Position numbers and translations under genes: made by a program. From contig CAVRBW010000003.1 of assembly GCA_963719325.1 (NCBI GenBank), forward strand, positions 62,001-126,000: a stretch of DNA of 64,000 nt, in the 5' to 3' direction. Source of the DNA: DATBLE01 sp963719325 (GTDB taxonomy: Bacteria > Actinomycetota > Thermoleophilia > Gaiellales > Gaiellaceae). Below are positions 43,089-51,225 of the stretch, piece after piece. Below the pieces are notes generated by a model, which saw only the letters and a list, made by a program, of their open reading frames with translations, was not told the DNA's origin and did not search any database. How positions within the stretch are numbered: the first letter of the stretch is position 1; each line of letters begins with the position of its first letter.

Positions 43089-43682
43089 GTGCTACGCAAG
43101 ATTCGTTGGCCGTCACCGGCCATGGTCGTTGCCTGCGTCGCCCTCACGCTTGCGCTCGGCGGAGGGAGCTATGCCGCGACTGCTGTCCCGAACAAGAGCG
43201 CCGCACCCCAGAAGGCACAGGCAAACGCCGGCAAGTCGAGCTCACAGGCCAAAGGCCCGCGCGGCCCGCGCGGCCCGCGCGGCCTCAGGGGCCTCAGAGG
43301 TCTACGGGGCCTCAGAGGCCTGCCAGGCCCGGCAGGCCCGGCCGGCCCGGCAGGGGCGGCGGGTGCGAAAGGCGACAAGGGCGACAAGGGCGACTCGGCC
43401 AGCGGGCTGTGGGCGGTCGTCGACCAGAACGGCACCCTCGTACGCAACAAGGGCGCTGCGTCCGCCCAGAAGAACGCGACCGGCGAGTACCAGGTCGTCT
43501 TCAGCCAGGACGTGACCGACTGCAGCTACCAGGCGACGATCGGCGGCCCCACTCTCGGCGTCTTCCCCGGCGAGATCTCGGCAGGCCGGCTGCTCGGCGT
43601 CGCCACCGGCGTACGCGTGGTCACCTTCACCAGCGCGGGAGCCGCGGCGGACAGGAACTTCTACGTCGTCGTCTTCTGCTGA
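43089..43682 (+). CDS. Exported collagen-like protein
   Basis: 197 residues. N-terminal leader with a membrane-spanning core (about 9-30, WPSPAMVVACVALTLALGGG), a low-complexity Ala/Lys/Gln spacer, about sixteen Gly-X-Y triplets (residues 56-103; GPRGPR, GLRGLR, GPAGPA, GDKGDK), and a C-terminal beta-rich globular domain of about 90 residues ending YVVVFC. GTG start preceded by an excellent GGAGGAGGT site. Such WPSP-leader collagen-like proteins are frequent in Thermoleophilia. It interrupts the leucine-degradation genes and has its own terminator. Presumably cell-surface; function unknown. Confidence 0.85.
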   Translation: MLRKIRWPSPAMVVACVALTLALGGGSYAATAVPNKSAAPQKAQANAGKSSSQAKGPRGPRGPRGLRGLRGLRGLRGLPGPAGPAGPAGAAGAKGDKGDKGDSASGLWAVVDQNGTLVRNKGAASAQKNATGEYQVVFSQDVTDCSYQATIGGPTLGVFPGEISAGRLLGVATGVRVVTFTSAGAAADRNFYVVVFC

Positions 43683-43693
43683 TCGAAGCGATC

Positions 43694-43718
43694 GGGGCCC
43701 GCCTCACGGGCGGGCCCC
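43694..43718 (+). terminator. Terminator after the collagen-like gene
   Basis: Perfect 10-base stem ggggcccgcc / ggcgggcccc with 5-base loop, 12 bases after the stop, followed by ttcc. Confidence 0.75.
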
Positions 43719-43742
43719 TTCCACTCCGGCAGACCAGGGACA

Positions 43743-43748
43743 TAGAGT
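43743..43748 (+). promoter_or_regulatory. Putative -10 box (TAGAGT), leaderless
   Basis: TANNNT hexamer 7 bases before the ATG at 43756; together with the upstream terminator this suggests a fresh transcript for the rest of the cluster. Confidence 0.4.
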
Positions 43749-43755
43749 TCTCGCA

Positions 43756-43938
43756 ATGCACACGATCGAATTGACCGACGACGAGCTGCGCCTGCTGCAG
43801 AACGCCCTCCACGCCTACCTCGACGACTTCGGGCACGAGGAGGCGGACGTGCTCAGGGACGTCAAGGCTCTGATCGAGAAGCTCCACCCGAGTAGTGAGC
43901 GCACAGGAGCCGTAGGCTCGACGGAGGCTCCCCAGTAG
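43756..43938 (+). CDS. Small conserved-looking protein (60 aa)
   Basis: 60 residues: MHTIELTDDELRLLQNALHAYLDDFGHEEAD and a helical continuation VLRDVKALIEKL, then a disordered tail. The opening helix-rich ELTDDELRLLQNAL pattern is common to short actinobacterial proteins of unknown role. It sits 6 bases before the enoyl-CoA hydratase gene and is probably co-transcribed with it. No catalytic motif. Confidence 0.68.
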   Translation: MHTIELTDDELRLLQNALHAYLDDFGHEEADVLRDVKALIEKLHPSSERTGAVGSTEAPQ

Positions 43939-43943
43939 CGGAG

Positions 43944-44720
43944 GTGGCGGCTTCGCCGGTGCCGGAGCGAGGACTTCGCACCGAGCGTGACGGAGACGTC
44001 CTTCGCGTCACGCTCGCTCGCCCGGAGCGGCGGAACGCGTTCGACGCCGCATTGATCGCGGAGCTCGCCGAGGCCTTCGCGGACGTGGGCGACGCCAGGG
44101 CCGTGGTGCTGGCAGGAGAGGGCCACAGCTTCTGCGCCGGCGCCGACGTGGAGTGGCAGCGCTCGTCGATCGACCTCTCGTACGAGGAGAACGTCGAGGA
44201 CGCCCGTCGCCTCTACCTGATGCTGGAGTCGATCTTCCGGTGTCCGGCACCGGTGGTCGCGCGCGTCCAGGGCTATGCGCTCGGCGGCGGCTCCGGGCTC
44301 ACCGCCTGCGCGGACCTCGCGATCGCCGACGAAGGTGCGGTGTTCGGCTTCTCCGAGGTGCGGCTCGGGATCATCCCGTCGGTGATCTCGCCCTGGGTGC
44401 TCGCCCGGATCGGCCCTGCAGCGGCTCGACGCTACTTCCTCACCGGCGAGCGATTCGACGCCGCAACCGCACAACGGATCGGGCTCGTCCACGAGGTCAC
44501 CGCCGACCTCGACGCCGCCGTCGACCGCGTCGTCGGCGATCTGCTCTCGGGCGGGCCACTGGCGGTCCGCGAGGCGAAGCGGCTCGTGCTCGAGCCGCCC
44601 GACGAGGAGGACGCGGTCGCCCGTGCAGCCGAGCGGCGCACCAGTGAGGAAGGCCAGGAGGGGCTGCGAGCCTTCCTCGAGAAGCGCCTGCCCGAATGGC
44701 GATCCGCAAGCTCCTCGTAG
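43944..44720 (+). CDS. Enoyl-CoA hydratase/isomerase (methylglutaconyl-CoA hydratase-like)
   Basis: 258-residue crotonase-fold enzyme. The oxyanion-hole segments are HSFCAGADVEWQRSS and YALGGGSGLTACADLAIA, with Glu in GFSEVRLGIIPSVISPWV. The EEN-x-x-DARRL block and the genomic link to methylcrotonyl-CoA carboxylase genes favour 3-methylglutaconyl-CoA hydratase (leucine degradation). The start is uncertain: GTG at 43944 overlaps its own GGAGG site, while GTG at 43959 is 14 bases beyond it. The stop overlaps the next gene by 25 bases. Confidence 0.88.
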   Translation: MAASPVPERGLRTERDGDVLRVTLARPERRNAFDAALIAELAEAFADVGDARAVVLAGEGHSFCAGADVEWQRSSIDLSYEENVEDARRLYLMLESIFRCPAPVVARVQGYALGGGSGLTACADLAIADEGAVFGFSEVRLGIIPSVISPWVLARIGPAAARRYFLTGERFDAATAQRIGLVHEVTADLDAAVDRVVGDLLSGGPLAVREAKRLVLEPPDEEDAVARAAERRTSEEGQEGLRAFLEKRLPEWRSASSS

Positions 44721-46306
44721 CCAACCGCGGCGAGATCGCCGTCCGGATCTTTCGAACCTGCCGCGAGCTCGGGATCGCGACGGTCGCGGTCGTCGCGCCC
44801 GACGACCACGGCGCACTGCACGCTCGCGTCGCCGACCAGACGGCGGAGATCTCGTCGTATCTCCACTCGGAGGAGCACATCCGCGCGGCGGCGAAGTCGG
44901 GCGCCGACGCGATCCATCCCGGCTACGGGTTTCTGGCCGAGAACTCCGACTTCGCGGAAGCGGTCGAGGCGGCCGGAATCGTCTTCGTCGGGCCCACGCC
45001 CACCGCTCTTCGCACCGGCGGCGACAAGCTCGCGGCGAAGGAGGCCGCGCGCGCAGCCGGAGTGCCGGCCCTCGCCGAGGGAGCACCGGATCGCCTCGGC
45101 TATCCGGTACTGATCAAGGCTGCGTCGGGCGGAGGTGGCCGAGGCATGCGCGTCGTCCGCTCGCCGAGTGCGCTCGCCGAAGCTCTCGCGGCGGCACGCC
45201 GCGAGGCGAAGGCAGCGTTCGGGGACGAGACCGTCTTCTGCGAGCGGTACCTCGAGCGCGCCCGTCATGTCGAGGTCCAGCTCCTGGGCGACGGCCAAGG
45301 CGACGTGATCGCACTCGGTGAGCGCGAATGCTCGGTTCAGCGCCGGCATCAGAAGGTGTTGGAGGAATCTCCGTCACCGGGGATCGACGCGGGCCTGCGA
45401 GCCCGGATGACCGAGGCAGCCGTCGCGCTGGCCCGGGCGATCTCGTACCGCAGCGCCGGCACAGCCGAGTTCGTCGTCGATGGGAGCGACTTCTTCTTCC
45501 TCGAGCTCAACGCCCGGATTCAGGTCGAACACCCGGTCACCGAGCTCGTGGCCGGTCTCGATCTCGTCGCCGCCCAGCTCGCGCTTGCGGAGGGCGGCGT
45601 GCTGCGCGAAGCGCCAGAGATGCACGGCCACGCGATCGAGGTCCGCCTGTACGCGGAGGACCCGCGCACGTTCCTGCCGCAAACGGGCCGGCTCGAGCGG
45701 CTGCGGTTGCCGAGCGGTGTCCGTGTCGATGCCGGCGTCGCCGAAGGAGACGAGATCGGGCTCGGCTACGACCCGATGGTCGCGAAGCTGGTCGCACACG
45801 GCGAGACGCGGGAGGACACGCTCGACCTGCTCGCCGCCGCGCTGGCGGAGACCGAGGTCGAAGGGGTCGTCACCAACCTGCCGTTCCTGCGCTGGCTGGT
45901 CGCGCACCCCCAGGTACGCGCGGGCGAAGCGACGACTGCGTTCCTCGTCGAGAACCCACCGCTCTCGGAACCACGCCCGGTCCCGCCCACAGCTTGGCGA
46001 GGCGGATTTCGGCTCAATCTGCCGACTCCTCCGCCCCACTCGCCACCCGACGAGGAGGCCTCTGCGCATCTCCACGGTCCGGGCGCGGAGCAGAGTGTGC
46101 TCATCGCGCCGATGCCCGGGACGGTGATCCGCGTGCTCGTCGCCGAGGGCGAGCGCGTCCAGCCGCGGCAGCCGCTCCTCGTGCTGGAGGCGATGAAGAT
46201 GGAGACGCCGATCGCCTCGCCTTACGAGGGCATCGTCCGCCGGCTGCTCGTCGCCGAGGGAGAGCAGGTCGCGAAGGACACAGTCCTCGTCGAGCTCGAG
46301 GAGTAG
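44696..46306 (+). CDS. Biotin carboxylase-BCCP alpha subunit without a normal BT domain
   Basis: 536 residues. Biotin carboxylase domain 1 to about 440: LLVANRGEIAVRI, ATP-grasp GGGGRG (145-150), LELNARIQVEHPVTE. Biotinyl domain about 465-536 with Lys501 in EAMKMET. Methylcrotonyl- and propionyl-CoA carboxylase alpha subunits are usually about 580-670 residues because a BT domain sits between these two parts; here only about 25-30 linker residues (AWRGGFRLNLPTPPP) remain. Overlaps the hydratase gene by 25 bases, so it is coupled. Likely partner of the beta subunit at 41449. Confidence 0.92.
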   Translation: MAIRKLLVANRGEIAVRIFRTCRELGIATVAVVAPDDHGALHARVADQTAEISSYLHSEEHIRAAAKSGADAIHPGYGFLAENSDFAEAVEAAGIVFVGPTPTALRTGGDKLAAKEAARAAGVPALAEGAPDRLGYPVLIKAASGGGGRGMRVVRSPSALAEALAAARREAKAAFGDETVFCERYLERARHVEVQLLGDGQGDVIALGERECSVQRRHQKVLEESPSPGIDAGLRARMTEAAVALARAISYRSAGTAEFVVDGSDFFFLELNARIQVEHPVTELVAGLDLVAAQLALAEGGVLREAPEMHGHAIEVRLYAEDPRTFLPQTGRLERLRLPSGVRVDAGVAEGDEIGLGYDPMVAKLVAHGETREDTLDLLAAALAETEVEGVVTNLPFLRWLVAHPQVRAGEATTAFLVENPPLSEPRPVPPTAWRGGFRLNLPTPPPHSPPDEEASAHLHGPGAEQSVLIAPMPGTVIRVLVAEGERVQPRQPLLVLEAMKMETPIASPYEGIVRRLLVAEGEQVAKDTVLVELEE

Positions 46307-46318
46307 CCGCTAGACCAC

Positions 46319-46388
46319 GTAACACAGTGTTACAAGCAGACGGTTTCGCTTGACCGAGCGCTCTGTTCGCCAAGTAACACAGTGTTAC
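46319..46388. promoter_or_regulatory. Paired palindromes GTAACA-CAG-TGTTAC
   Basis: Two identical 15-base palindromes, 46319-46333 and 46374-46388, 55 bases apart (about five helical turns), in the gene-free stretch 46307-46401 just after the carboxylase alpha gene. The same outer hexamers recur as a pair at 61103 and 61173. Likely operator sites or a small palindromic repeat; the binding protein is unknown. Confidence 0.55.
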
Positions 46389-46401
46389 AAGGACTTAGCG
46401 G

Positions 46402-46533
46402 CTAGGCGGGCTGCCGGTTCCGGCCGGCTCCGACTTCGGGTAGAGCATCCCGGTACCCGAAACCCGGAACCCGGATCGCGACGAGCGTGAGCGCAGCCAC
46501 CACGAACGCCAGGAGGTGACCCGGGTCGGGCAT
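46402..46533 (-). pseudogene. Remnant of a LysE/RhtB-type exporter (N-terminus only)
   Basis: MPDPGHLLAFVVAALTLVAI is a typical LysE/RhtB opening (which normally runs on to PGPSVLY), but the frame then degenerates in a repeated ccgggt stretch and stops after 43 residues. Short, downstream of the SCP2 gene on the same strand. Could be a small membrane protein instead; remnant is the better guess. Confidence 0.35.
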
Positions 46534-46562
46534 CAGGCGCCGGGTGCGGAGACGTTCGGTGC

Positions 46563-46871
46563 TCAGAACAGCTTCTGGAGCTTCATCGCCGCGCCCATGT
46601 CCCCCTTGATCTTCAGCTTGCCGGACATGTACGCCGCGGTCGGATTCTGCTCGCCTCTGACGATCCGCTCGAAGACCTCCGCCGACGTCGAGATGGTGCA
46701 GTCCCCACCCGTGTCGCCTTCGTCGACGGTCACGCCTCCGTCCGCAACCTTCACCGTCCACGTTCCTGCGTCCTCGATGTCGAAGACATAGGAGTTGTTC
46801 ATACCCGCCGTCTTGCCCGGATCGACGCGCGACGGGAGCGCCGCAAAGAACTCGTTCACTGCCTCGGACAC
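46563..46871 (-). CDS. SCP2 sterol-carrier-domain protein
   Basis: 102-residue single-domain protein of the SCP2 family, a hydrophobic-ligand pocket that binds lipids or acyl-CoA. Recognisable pieces: YVFDIEDAGTWTVKVADGGVTV, DCTISTSAEVFERIVRGEQNPTAAYMSGKLKIKGDMGAAMKLQKLF, the last being the diagnostic C-terminal half. Start ATG at 46871 (MSEAVNEFFAALPSRV). Located near acyl-CoA degradation genes but on the opposite strand. The MFS gene lies 37 bases upstream. Confidence 0.93.
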   Translation of the reverse strand: MSEAVNEFFAALPSRVDPGKTAGMNNSYVFDIEDAGTWTVKVADGGVTVDEGDTGGDCTISTSAEVFERIVRGEQNPTAAYMSGKLKIKGDMGAAMKLQKLF

Positions 46872-46908
46872 GTCTTGCTCCTCTCGTTGATGCGACGGCG
46901 AGCCTACC

Positions 46909-48084
46909 TCACGGCATCGCGATCTCGGGCTCGAGCCTCCGGGCGCCCTTGCCCGGCAGCAGCATGGTCAAGGCAAACGCGGCGACGGGCGCAGCCGAGC
47001 TCACGTAGAGAGCCGTCCTGAGGTCGACCGAGTCGGCGATCGTGCCGAGGATGACGGCTGCGATCCCACCGAGGCCAATCGAGAACCCGATCGTGAGCCC
47101 GGAGGCCATCCCGATGTGCCGCGGCAGGTACTGCTGGCCCATCACCATCGTCGTTCCGAAGGTTCCGATCACGGCGACCCCGGCCAGGGCGAGAGCGACC
47201 GCGCCCGGCACACCGCCGACGAGGACGAACACGAGCATGAGCGGTGAGATCGCGACGTTCGCGACCAGGAGCACCGTGCGCAGCCCGATCCGATCGGCGA
47301 TCGGCCCGGCGGCGAGCGTTCCGACGCCGCCGGCGAGGAGCATCAGTGCGAGCAGGTGGTTTCCATGCGCCTTCGAATGGCCGAGTGAGACCTCCCAGAG
47401 CGGAACGAAGGTGAGCAGCCCGTACCACGCAAGGCTGCGGAACGTCACCACGACGAGGAGCAGCACGAGCGCGCGCCGGTCGTCGGTTCCCGCGGGGTGG
47501 ACACGGGCCTCCCTCTCGGGGACGAAGCGGAGCAGATAGGGCACGCTTGCGAGCAAGGCGCCGGCGACTGCGAGACACGGGACCGCAATGAGCAGGCCGC
47601 CTCGCAATCCGAGCGCGACGACGAGCGGCGTGGTCGCGAACGCGCCGAGGCCGAAGCCCAGGTTCCCTCCGATCGAGAACAGCGACATGCCGCTCGCGCG
47701 GCGGCGGCCGCTCACATAGGCCGCGAACTTCGACCCCTCGGGATGGTACGCGGCACTTCCGAGCCCGGAGACGGTGACGAAGAGAACGGCCAGCCAGTAC
47801 GTGGGCGACGCGGCCGCGAGCGCCATCCCGATCCCGCCCGTCGCAACGCCGACCGGAAGCAGCCAGATCGCCCCGCGGCGGTCGGACCAGAGCCCGAACA
47901 GCGGCTGGACGATCGAGCCCGAAATCGCCGACGCCAGCACCAGGACCGCCGCGAGCGTGTAGGAGAGGTCGAACTTCGAGACCAGGAACGGGATGAGTGC
48001 CGGCAGCGCACCGCCGGCGAAATCGGTGGCGAGGTGACCGGCCGAGAGCGCCGTCATCGCCCTCCGGTCGATCCGCTCCCGCAT
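46909..48084 (-). CDS. MFS transporter, fosmidomycin-resistance (Fsr)-like
   Basis: 391-residue inner-membrane transporter with about 12 segments. HLATDFAGGALPALIPFLV and AYHPEGSKFAAYVSG correspond to the Fsr-family signatures (HxxxDFxxGxxP and HP-x-A/G), and the first intracellular loop reads GLWSDRRG. An efflux role is likely; the substrate is not known and Fsr-like proteins are often annotated by homology only. It runs toward SCP2 with a 37-base gap. Confidence 0.85.
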   Translation of the reverse strand: MRERIDRRAMTALSAGHLATDFAGGALPALIPFLVSKFDLSYTLAAVLVLASAISGSIVQPLFGLWSDRRGAIWLLPVGVATGGIGMALAAASPTYWLAVLFVTVSGLGSAAYHPEGSKFAAYVSGRRRASGMSLFSIGGNLGFGLGAFATTPLVVALGLRGGLLIAVPCLAVAGALLASVPYLLRFVPEREARVHPAGTDDRRALVLLLVVVTFRSLAWYGLLTFVPLWEVSLGHSKAHGNHLLALMLLAGGVGTLAAGPIADRIGLRTVLLVANVAISPLMLVFVLVGGVPGAVALALAGVAVIGTFGTTMVMGQQYLPRHIGMASGLTIGFSIGLGGIAAVILGTIADSVDLRTALYVSSAAPVAAFALTMLLPGKGARRLEPEIAMP

Positions 48085-48102
48085 GGGAGCCCAGCCTATG
48101 CG

Positions 48103-48324
48103 CTATGCAGCTTGCTCTTGAGGACGGTGACGCTCGATCAGCGCGAACGAGAGCTGCCACTGGGCGCGCGCCAGTTGACGGCGGTTGCGCTCCAGCGCCG
48201 CCGCGCCCGCGCCACGCTCGCGCAACGTCTGGCGGCGTGCCACGAGCGCGCTGATCAGCTCCTGGAGCGCTTCGACCGACGACCCGCGGCTGCGGCGGAA
48301 CCGCCTCGGCAATCCCTCACTCAT
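48103..48324 (-). CDS. Small helical protein (73 aa)
   Basis: Not recognised. Basic N-terminus (MSEGLPRRFRRSRGSS) and a long amphipathic helix (ALQELISALVARRQTLRE ... LERNRRQLARAQWQLSFALIE) that could form a coiled coil. ATG at 48324 is preferred for its GAGAGCGGG upstream; ATG at 48351 would add nine residues. 18 bases upstream of the MFS gene on the same strand. Divergent from the acyl-CoA dehydrogenase gene. Confidence 0.5.
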   Translation of the reverse strand: MSEGLPRRFRRSRGSSVEALQELISALVARRQTLRERGAGAAALERNRRQLARAQWQLSFALIERHRPQEQAA

Positions 48325-48395
48325 CCCGCTCTCACCGTAGGTCGAGGCCATCAGGAAGTAAAGACACGACCGGCGATGCGCGCAGGTTAGGAAGG

Positions 48396-49562
48396 GTGTC
48401 GGATAGCATCGCGCCGCCCGTGGACCTCGACCTCTCGCCGGAGCAGGAGCTGATTCGCAACACGGTTCGCGAGTTCGCGCGCGAGCGCATTTGTCCTCTC
48501 GCGGAAGAGCTCGACCGCGAGCACCGCTTCCCCTACGAGCTCGTCGGGGAGATGGCCGACCTCGAGTTGATGGGCATCCCGATTCCCGAGGAGTACGGCG
48601 GTGCCGGAGGCGACACCCTCTCCTACGCGATCGCGATCGAGGAGCTGACTCGTGTCGACTCGTCGATTGCGATCACGGTCGCAGCCCACACCTCGCTGGG
48701 GACGATGCCGATCTTCCTGTTCGGCACCGAAGAGCAGAAGCGGGAGTGGCTTCCCGACCTCGCCTCGGGCCGGCGGCTCGCCGCATTTGGCCTCACCGAG
48801 CCCGGCGCCGGCTCGGACGCAGGTGCGACCCGGACGCGTGCGGAGCTCCGCGACGGACAGTGGGTGATCGACGGATCGAAGACGTTCATCACGAACGCCG
48901 GCACCGACATCACCGCCTGCGTGTCGATCACCGCTCGTACCGGCGAAGACGAGGTCTCGAACCTCATCGTCCCGAACGGGACGGCCGGCTACGAGATCTC
49001 GCCGCCCATGCAGAAGCTGGGCTGGCGCGCATCGGACACACGCGAGCTCTCCTTCGACGGTTGCGCCGTGCCCGAGGGGAACCTGCTCGGGCCACGCGGG
49101 GCCGGCTTCAAGCAGTTCCTCGAGATCCTGGACGGCGGACGGATCTCAGTGGCCGCGATGGGCGTCGGTCTCGCTCAGGGTGCGTACGACCTCGCCTACG
49201 ACTATGCGCTGCAGCGGCAGCAGTTCGGCCGCCCGATCGCGTCCTTCCAGGCAGTGCAGTTCCAGCTCACCGACATGGCGACCGAGATCGAGGCCGGGCG
49301 GGCGCTCGTGTACAAGGCGGCCTGGCTGAAAGACCAGGAGCGCCCGTTCGCCCTTGCGGCCGCGCAGGCCAAGCTCTTCACCGGCCTCCTCTCGAGCAGA
49401 GCAGTCAATTCGGCGCTGCAGATCCACGGAGGCTACGGATTCATGGACGAATTCCCGATCTCGCGGCTCTACCGAGACCAGAAGATCCTCGAGATCGGCG
49501 AGGGTACGAACGAGGTGCAGCGAATGGTGATCGCGCGGCACCTCGACCTTCCTGCGAGCTGA
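48396..49562 (+). CDS. Acyl-CoA dehydrogenase (short/branched-chain type)
   Basis: 388-residue FAD enzyme that introduces a 2,3-double bond into an acyl-CoA and passes electrons to ETF. N-terminal helical region, middle beta domain with FGLTEPGAGSDAGATRT and ITNAGTDI, C-terminal region with QIHGGYGFMDEFPISRLYRDQKILEIGEGTNEVQ, where the Glu of EIGEGT is the catalytic base of the short/branched-chain group. GTG start at 48396. Isovaleryl- or 2-methylbutyryl-CoA are plausible substrates given the leucine-degradation genes 2-7 kb to the left. A hairpin terminator follows. Confidence 0.93.
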   Translation: MSDSIAPPVDLDLSPEQELIRNTVREFARERICPLAEELDREHRFPYELVGEMADLELMGIPIPEEYGGAGGDTLSYAIAIEELTRVDSSIAITVAAHTSLGTMPIFLFGTEEQKREWLPDLASGRRLAAFGLTEPGAGSDAGATRTRAELRDGQWVIDGSKTFITNAGTDITACVSITARTGEDEVSNLIVPNGTAGYEISPPMQKLGWRASDTRELSFDGCAVPEGNLLGPRGAGFKQFLEILDGGRISVAAMGVGLAQGAYDLAYDYALQRQQFGRPIASFQAVQFQLTDMATEIEAGRALVYKAAWLKDQERPFALAAAQAKLFTGLLSSRAVNSALQIHGGYGFMDEFPISRLYRDQKILEIGEGTNEVQRMVIARHLDLPAS

Positions 49563-49565
49563 AAA

Positions 49566-49593
49566 GCAAGGGCGGCCCGAAGACCGCCCTTGC
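49566..49593. terminator. Terminator after acyl-CoA dehydrogenase
   Basis: Perfect 10-base stem gcaagggcgg / ccgcccttgc with an 8-base loop, 3 bases after the stop. An A-run precedes it, so a U-run would follow on the minus strand; probably bidirectional. Confidence 0.75.
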
Positions 49594-49749
49594 GTAGACC
49601 CCGATGGGTGGCGCACCATCCCTCTCCGCAGCCATTGTCGCCCGCGGGGGCCGCGAGCGCCATGGGCCGATCGGCCCATTCTGGGACCTCGCGGGTCCGA
49701 GCATCGTGGCGCCATCGGTCACTTCAAGAAAGACAGCGGAGACGGGTGC

Positions 49750-49755
49750 TAGCGT
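49750..49755 (+). promoter_or_regulatory. Putative -10 box (TAGCGT)
   Basis: TANNNT hexamer 10 bases before the ATG at 49766; predicts a very short leader. Confidence 0.25.
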
Positions 49756-49765
49756 CTCGCAGGCG

Positions 49766-51061
49766 ATGCTGTTCCGCCAGTTCGTCGACGAGGATCTCGG
49801 CTGCGCGTCGTATCTCGTCGGCGACGAGGAGTCGGGCCAGGCGCTGCTCGTCGATCCCGCCTACGCGATCGAGCGGTACGTGACGGAGGCCGCGCGCCTC
49901 GACGTCGAGATCGTCCGGGTCCTCGAGACCCACACCCACGCCGACCACGTGTCGGGCCACGGCCGGCTCGCGCTCGAGCATGGCGCACCGGTTTCCGTTC
50001 ACGCGCAGGCTGGAGCGGCCTATCCGCACGACCCGCTCGCTGACGGCGACGAGATCTCCGTCGGGGCCGTCACGGTGCGCTGCCTCCACACGCCCGGTCA
50101 CCGGCCCGAGCACTGCTGCTTCCTCGTCGGTGTTGGCCGCAGCGCAGCCGGGCAAAGCCCGACTGCGCGCAGAGACTGGGACTCCCTCCTCACGGGCGAC
50201 TCGCTGTTCGTCGGCTCGATCGCCCGTCCCGATCTCGCGGTGGAGGCGCGCGAAGGAGCGGAAGGCCTGTTCCGCAGCCTGCACCGGCTGCTCGAGCTCC
50301 CCGACGACGTCCGGGTCCTTCCCGGCCACGTCGCCGGCTCGCTCTGCGGAACCGGAATGAGCTCGGACTCGTCCTCCACGATCGGCTCCGAGCGCCGTGG
50401 CAACGCCATGCTCGCGATCTCGACCGCCGATGAGTTCGTAGAGCTGGCGGCCGCGACGACGATGCCCCGGCCCCCGAACCTGGAGCGGATCGTCGAGCTG
50501 AACCGCGGCCCGTTCCTCCCCGCACAGCCGCCCGTCGGACCGACGAGCCGGGTCGATGCGACCGTCCTCGACGTCCGCCCCGCAGAGCGCCACGCGGCCG
50601 GGCACGTCCCGGGCGCCCTGAACGTGCCGGTCTCCGGCAGCGCCTTCGGGACGAAGGCGGGCTTCGTGCTGCGCCCCGCCGAGCGGATCGTCCTGCACGC
50701 CTCGTCACCAGGCGAAGCCGAGCTGGCGGCAGAGCGGCTGCGCGCGATCGGCTTCCTCGAGCTCGAGGGATACCTCGTCGATCCGGACGCCGTCGAGACG
50801 CTCGAATTGGTCCGCATCGAGGAGCTCGACACCCTGCTCGATTCCGGAGGCGTGGACGTGATCGACGTCCGCGAGCACGACGAGCACGACGCCGGTTACA
50901 TCCCGGGCACCAGGCACGTCCCCTACCGGCTGCTGCGGGCATACGGCCCGTCGATCGCGGACGGAAAGCGACGTGCACTGGAGAGAGAGAATGAAGGTGC
51001 ACGTCCCCTACCGGCTGCTGCGGGCATACGGCCCGTCGATCGCGGAGGAAGCCGATCGTGA
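49766..51061 (+). CDS. MBL-fold hydrolase fused to rhodanese domains, frame broken near the 3' end
   Basis: 431 readable residues. The metallo-beta-lactamase domain (1-230) has THTHADHVSGHG (His56, His58, Asp60, His61) and a metal-ligand His in LPGHVAGSL; overall like persulfide-dioxygenase-type MBL proteins of sulphide metabolism. Rhodanese 1 (about 255-360) has Ser instead of the active Cys (HASSPGEA). Rhodanese 2 starts at VDVIDVREHDEHDAGYIPG but the frame is lost at about 50962, within an 85-base duplication, and ends in unrelated residues. The natural C-terminus with the active-site Cys is in another frame at 51047-51213. Confidence 0.8.
   Translation: MLFRQFVDEDLGCASYLVGDEESGQALLVDPAYAIERYVTEAARLDVEIVRVLETHTHADHVSGHGRLALEHGAPVSVHAQAGAAYPHDPLADGDEISVGAVTVRCLHTPGHRPEHCCFLVGVGRSAAGQSPTARRDWDSLLTGDSLFVGSIARPDLAVEAREGAEGLFRSLHRLLELPDDVRVLPGHVAGSLCGTGMSSDSSSTIGSERRGNAMLAISTADEFVELAAATTMPRPPNLERIVELNRGPFLPAQPPVGPTSRVDATVLDVRPAERHAAGHVPGALNVPVSGSAFGTKAGFVLRPAERIVLHASSPGEAELAAERLRAIGFLELEGYLVDPDAVETLELVRIEELDTLLDSGGVDVIDVREHDEHDAGYIPGTRHVPYRLLRAYGPSIADGKRRALERENEGARPLPAAAGIRPVDRGGSRS
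50914..51046. repeat. 48-base exact direct repeat disrupting the rhodanese domain
   Basis: Bases 50914-50961 and 50999-51046 are identical; the offset is 85 bases, which is not a multiple of 3. The 37 bases after copy 1 look like a deletion-ridden version of the sequence after copy 2, and copy 2 itself lacks two bases relative to copy 1 just past the repeat. This is what two overlapping error-prone ends joined without merging would give, although real duplication is possible. Confidence 0.85.
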
Positions 51062-51213
51062 CCATCTGCGAGAGCGGGCCGCGCGCTGCGATCGCTGCAA
51101 GCGTGCTCGTTGCGGCCGGCGTGGATGCGAGACCGGTGCTGGACGGCGGGATCGCCGACTGGCAGCGACGCGGCGGACCGACGGTCGAGTTCCGCCGCTG
51201 CGGAGCCGGCTGA
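51047..51213 (+). pseudogene. Out-of-frame C-terminus of the rhodanese domain
   Basis: In a frame different from the upstream ORF this stretch reads IVTICESGPRAAIAASVLVA, then LDGGIADWQRRGGPTVEF and a stop at 51211-51213. ICESGPRAA is a rhodanese active-site loop with its Cys, and the remainder is a normal rhodanese ending. It therefore belongs to the gene starting at 49766. Confidence 0.8.
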
Positions 51214-51225
51214 AAGCTAAAGCTC

